The position numbers and the translations under genes are program-made. Below are positions 32,931-34,464 of a DNA stretch of 34,464 bases, in pieces. Positions within the stretch are counted from its first letter, which is position 1; every line of letters begins with the position of its first letter. The stretch is taken from assembly GCA_913055825.1 (NCBI GenBank), contig CAJXKB010000032.1:1-34464 (forward strand). The letters run 5' to 3'. The stretch comes from an uncultured Bacteroidota bacterium. GTDB lineage: Bacteria; Bacteroidota; Bacteroidia; Bacteroidales; F082. The notes beneath the pieces are model-generated. The model made no database searches. It saw only the letters and a list, made by a program, of their open reading frames with translations, and was not told the DNA's origin.

Positions 32931-34355
32931 TTAAAATTGAAAATAGATAAAGTAGGGTTTCACGGTAAAGTTTCCTGCAAAAAGAATCAGCATGACAATC
33001 AAATAGTAAAGTGTAAATCGTGTGGCCTTTGATTTGCTCATGATCCATTCATTAAAATCTTTTAATTTTAAGTTATATTCAATGATCAAAAAGAAAACAG
33101 TAACGAGCATCAGACCTGCAAACCGGGAAACAGAAAAAGTATCAATAATTTGATAAAATCGATACAATGAGTAAGAACCGAAATGCACCAACGAAGCGGA
33201 TAGTTTCGCGAACTGATCATAATTTTTTGCCCTGAACGGAATCCATAACAGTACAGTGCTAAGCAGCACTATTGTAGCATAGATGTATTTGTTTATCTTT
33301 CGTTTAATTTGTTTTTCAATGATTAATGCGGAGCCGTGAAGGCCTCCCCAAATAAGAAAAGTGATATCTGCTCCGTGCCATAGACCGGAAAGAAGAAACG
33401 TCACCATAAGATTGGAAGACACTCTGAGTTTTGTGCTCCTGTTGCCCCCTAAAGGAATGTAAAGGTAATCTCTGAACCATGTTGACAGCGATATATGCCA
33501 GCGGTGCCAGAACTCGCCGAATGAAGTGGCAAAATAGGGCGTGGCAAAGTTTTTCATTAAATCAAAGCCCAGCATTTTTGATATACCGATGGCAATGTCG
33601 GAATAGCCCGAAAAATCGGCATAAATCTGTAGGGCAAAAAACAAGGCGCCTGCTATGGTCAAGAGTCCTGAAGGTGCCTGAGTGGAACTGAAAATATGAT
33701 CGGTGAGTACGCCAAAATTATCGGCAATCACAATCTTTTTAAAAAATCCCCACAAAGCAAGTCTGAGACCGGTAACTTCATCATCGTAACTAAACCTCTT
33801 TCGCTCCTGAAACTGCTTTAACAAGTGGCTTGCCCGCTCGATGGGTCCGGCAACCAGCTGTGGAAAAAAGGATACAAAGGCAAAAAACGATAGTATGTCT
33901 TTAGTGGGCTCAATACGCCTTTTATACACATCAATCGTGTAGCTTAAAGTTTGAAAAGTATAAAAAGAGATGCCGACCGGAAGTATTATTCTTAGCATGT
34001 TGATATTCAGCGATATGGAAAACATTGCCATAAAACCGTTGAGGGAATCGATAAAAAAGTTGAAATATTTGAAGAAGCCGAGTACTCCCAAGTTAGCAAC
34101 AAGACTTGTGGCCAGCAGAAGTTTCCTGCGTTTTTTATTCTCCTCGTTTGCGAGGAGGAGCCCGATAATGTAATCGACAGCTGAACTAAAGATGATTAAA
34201 CTTAAAAATCGCCAGTCCCACCAACCATAAAACAGATAACTCGATAAAACAGTAAATAAATTTCTGGTGCTTATTGATAATCTGTTGTTAATCAGCCAAT
34301 ATAGCTGAAAGAAGATAAGAAAGAAGATAAGGAAAGTAATCGAGTTAAATATCAT
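32931..34355 (-). CDS. MBOAT family O-acyltransferase (AlgI/DltB-like)
   Basis: 474 residues with about 11 hydrophobic segments. Family marks: FNSITFLIFFL at the N-terminus, LPVGISFYTFQTLSYTIDVY (about 126-145), FFPQLVAGPIERA, FWHRWHISLSTWFRDYLYIP (about 290-309) and SGLWHGADITFLIWGGLHG (about 331-349), whose His is the catalytic residue of membrane-bound O-acyltransferases. AlgI-type proteins move acyl groups, often acetyl, across the inner membrane for polysaccharide O-acylation, working with an SGNH protein as encoded immediately downstream. Acyl donor and acceptor cannot be named. Confidence 0.92.
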   Translation of the reverse strand: MIFNSITFLIFFLIFFQLYWLINNRLSISTRNLFTVLSSYLFYGWWDWRFLSLIIFSSAVDYIIGLLLANEENKKRRKLLLATSLVANLGVLGFFKYFNFFIDSLNGFMAMFSISLNINMLRIILPVGISFYTFQTLSYTIDVYKRRIEPTKDILSFFAFVSFFPQLVAGPIERASHLLKQFQERKRFSYDDEVTGLRLALWGFFKKIVIADNFGVLTDHIFSSTQAPSGLLTIAGALFFALQIYADFSGYSDIAIGISKMLGFDLMKNFATPYFATSFGEFWHRWHISLSTWFRDYLYIPLGGNRSTKLRVSSNLMVTFLLSGLWHGADITFLIWGGLHGSALIIEKQIKRKINKYIYATIVLLSTVLLWIPFRAKNYDQFAKLSASLVHFGSYSLYRFYQIIDTFSVSRFAGLMLVTVFFLIIEYNLKLKDFNEWIMSKSKATRFTLYYLIVMLILFAGNFTVKPYFIYFQF

Positions 34356-34396
34356 GTTGGTTTATTGCCTGAAAGTTTGGTAAGACCTTAATACTG

Positions 34397-34464
34397 TTAA
34401 TTTTTAAAATTCAGATAGCTTCTCTCTTCTCCTGCTTCCCATTCTTTTTTAATCGTTTCTAACT
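34397..34464 (-). CDS. C-terminal end of an unidentified gene, cut by the window edge
   Basis: One minus-strand frame is open from the edge for 21 codons to TAA at 34397, ending in the charged sequence EWEAGEERSYLNFKN; the other two frames stop within five codons. It lies 41 bp upstream of the MBOAT start in the same direction, so it could be the preceding gene of that operon. Too short to identify; it may be chance. Confidence 0.4.
   Translation of the reverse strand, partial: LETIKKEWEAGEERSYLNFKN

Overview
This window looks like chromosomal DNA of a member of the Bacteroidota, probably a free-living Bacteroidales/Marinilabiliales-like organism, though the genus cannot be fixed from here. 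The protein families point that way: DUF1573, DUF1343/NamZ, FloA with a short NfeD, a TPR-propeller-OmpA protein, a FucP-type sugar permease beside a GH20 lipoprotein, and a MetS-type small subunit. So do the promoters: ten genes carry a perfect TAnnTTTG -7 box, the phylum-specific sigma element, shortly upstream of the start. Shine-Dalgarno sequences are mostly absent.

Layout. 1-0.95 kb: 5' part of a DUF3108 gene, an 11-bp tandem repeat and a tRNA-Met(CAU) with its own promoter and terminator. 0.95-5.5 kb: APC permease (minus), then DUF1573 protein, PLP aminotransferase, HypA and endonuclease IV (plus). 5.6-9.9 kb: NamZ-like DUF1343 protein (minus), divergent from an orphan LolC/E-type permease, followed by clpS-nfeD-floA. 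10.0-12.2 kb: a long RelA/SpoT homolog with an eroded hydrolase site. 12.3-16.3 kb: FucP-like permease, GH20 hexosaminidase and rhomboid protease, followed by an 18-copy 8-bp tandem repeat. 16.5-20.8 kb (minus): probable operon of an SNF/NSS transporter, a 45-residue MetS-like subunit, a helix-hairpin-helix membrane protein and a POT peptide transporter.

20.9-28.5 kb (minus): hemY and tatA, then an AT-rich two-gene restriction-modification island, then a large OmpA-family protein overlapping purM. 28.5-28.8 kb: a 5'-truncated [NiFe]-hydrogenase maturation protease. 29.2-31.9 kb: a two-domain M16 peptidase with its terminator. 32.0-34.4 kb (minus): an MBOAT/SGNH O-acylation pair and the very end of another gene.

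Most of the window is housekeeping or envelope-associated. The least ordinary items are: the OmpA-family protein, whose C-terminus looks like a retropepsin fold with the catalytic DTG changed to DKK; the restriction-modification island, with unusual translation signals and a palindrome inside its promoter; the synthetase-only-looking RSH; the lone intact hypA plus a decayed hydrogenase protease gene; and two short-period tandem repeat arrays. I do not see a convincing wholly new multi-gene system.
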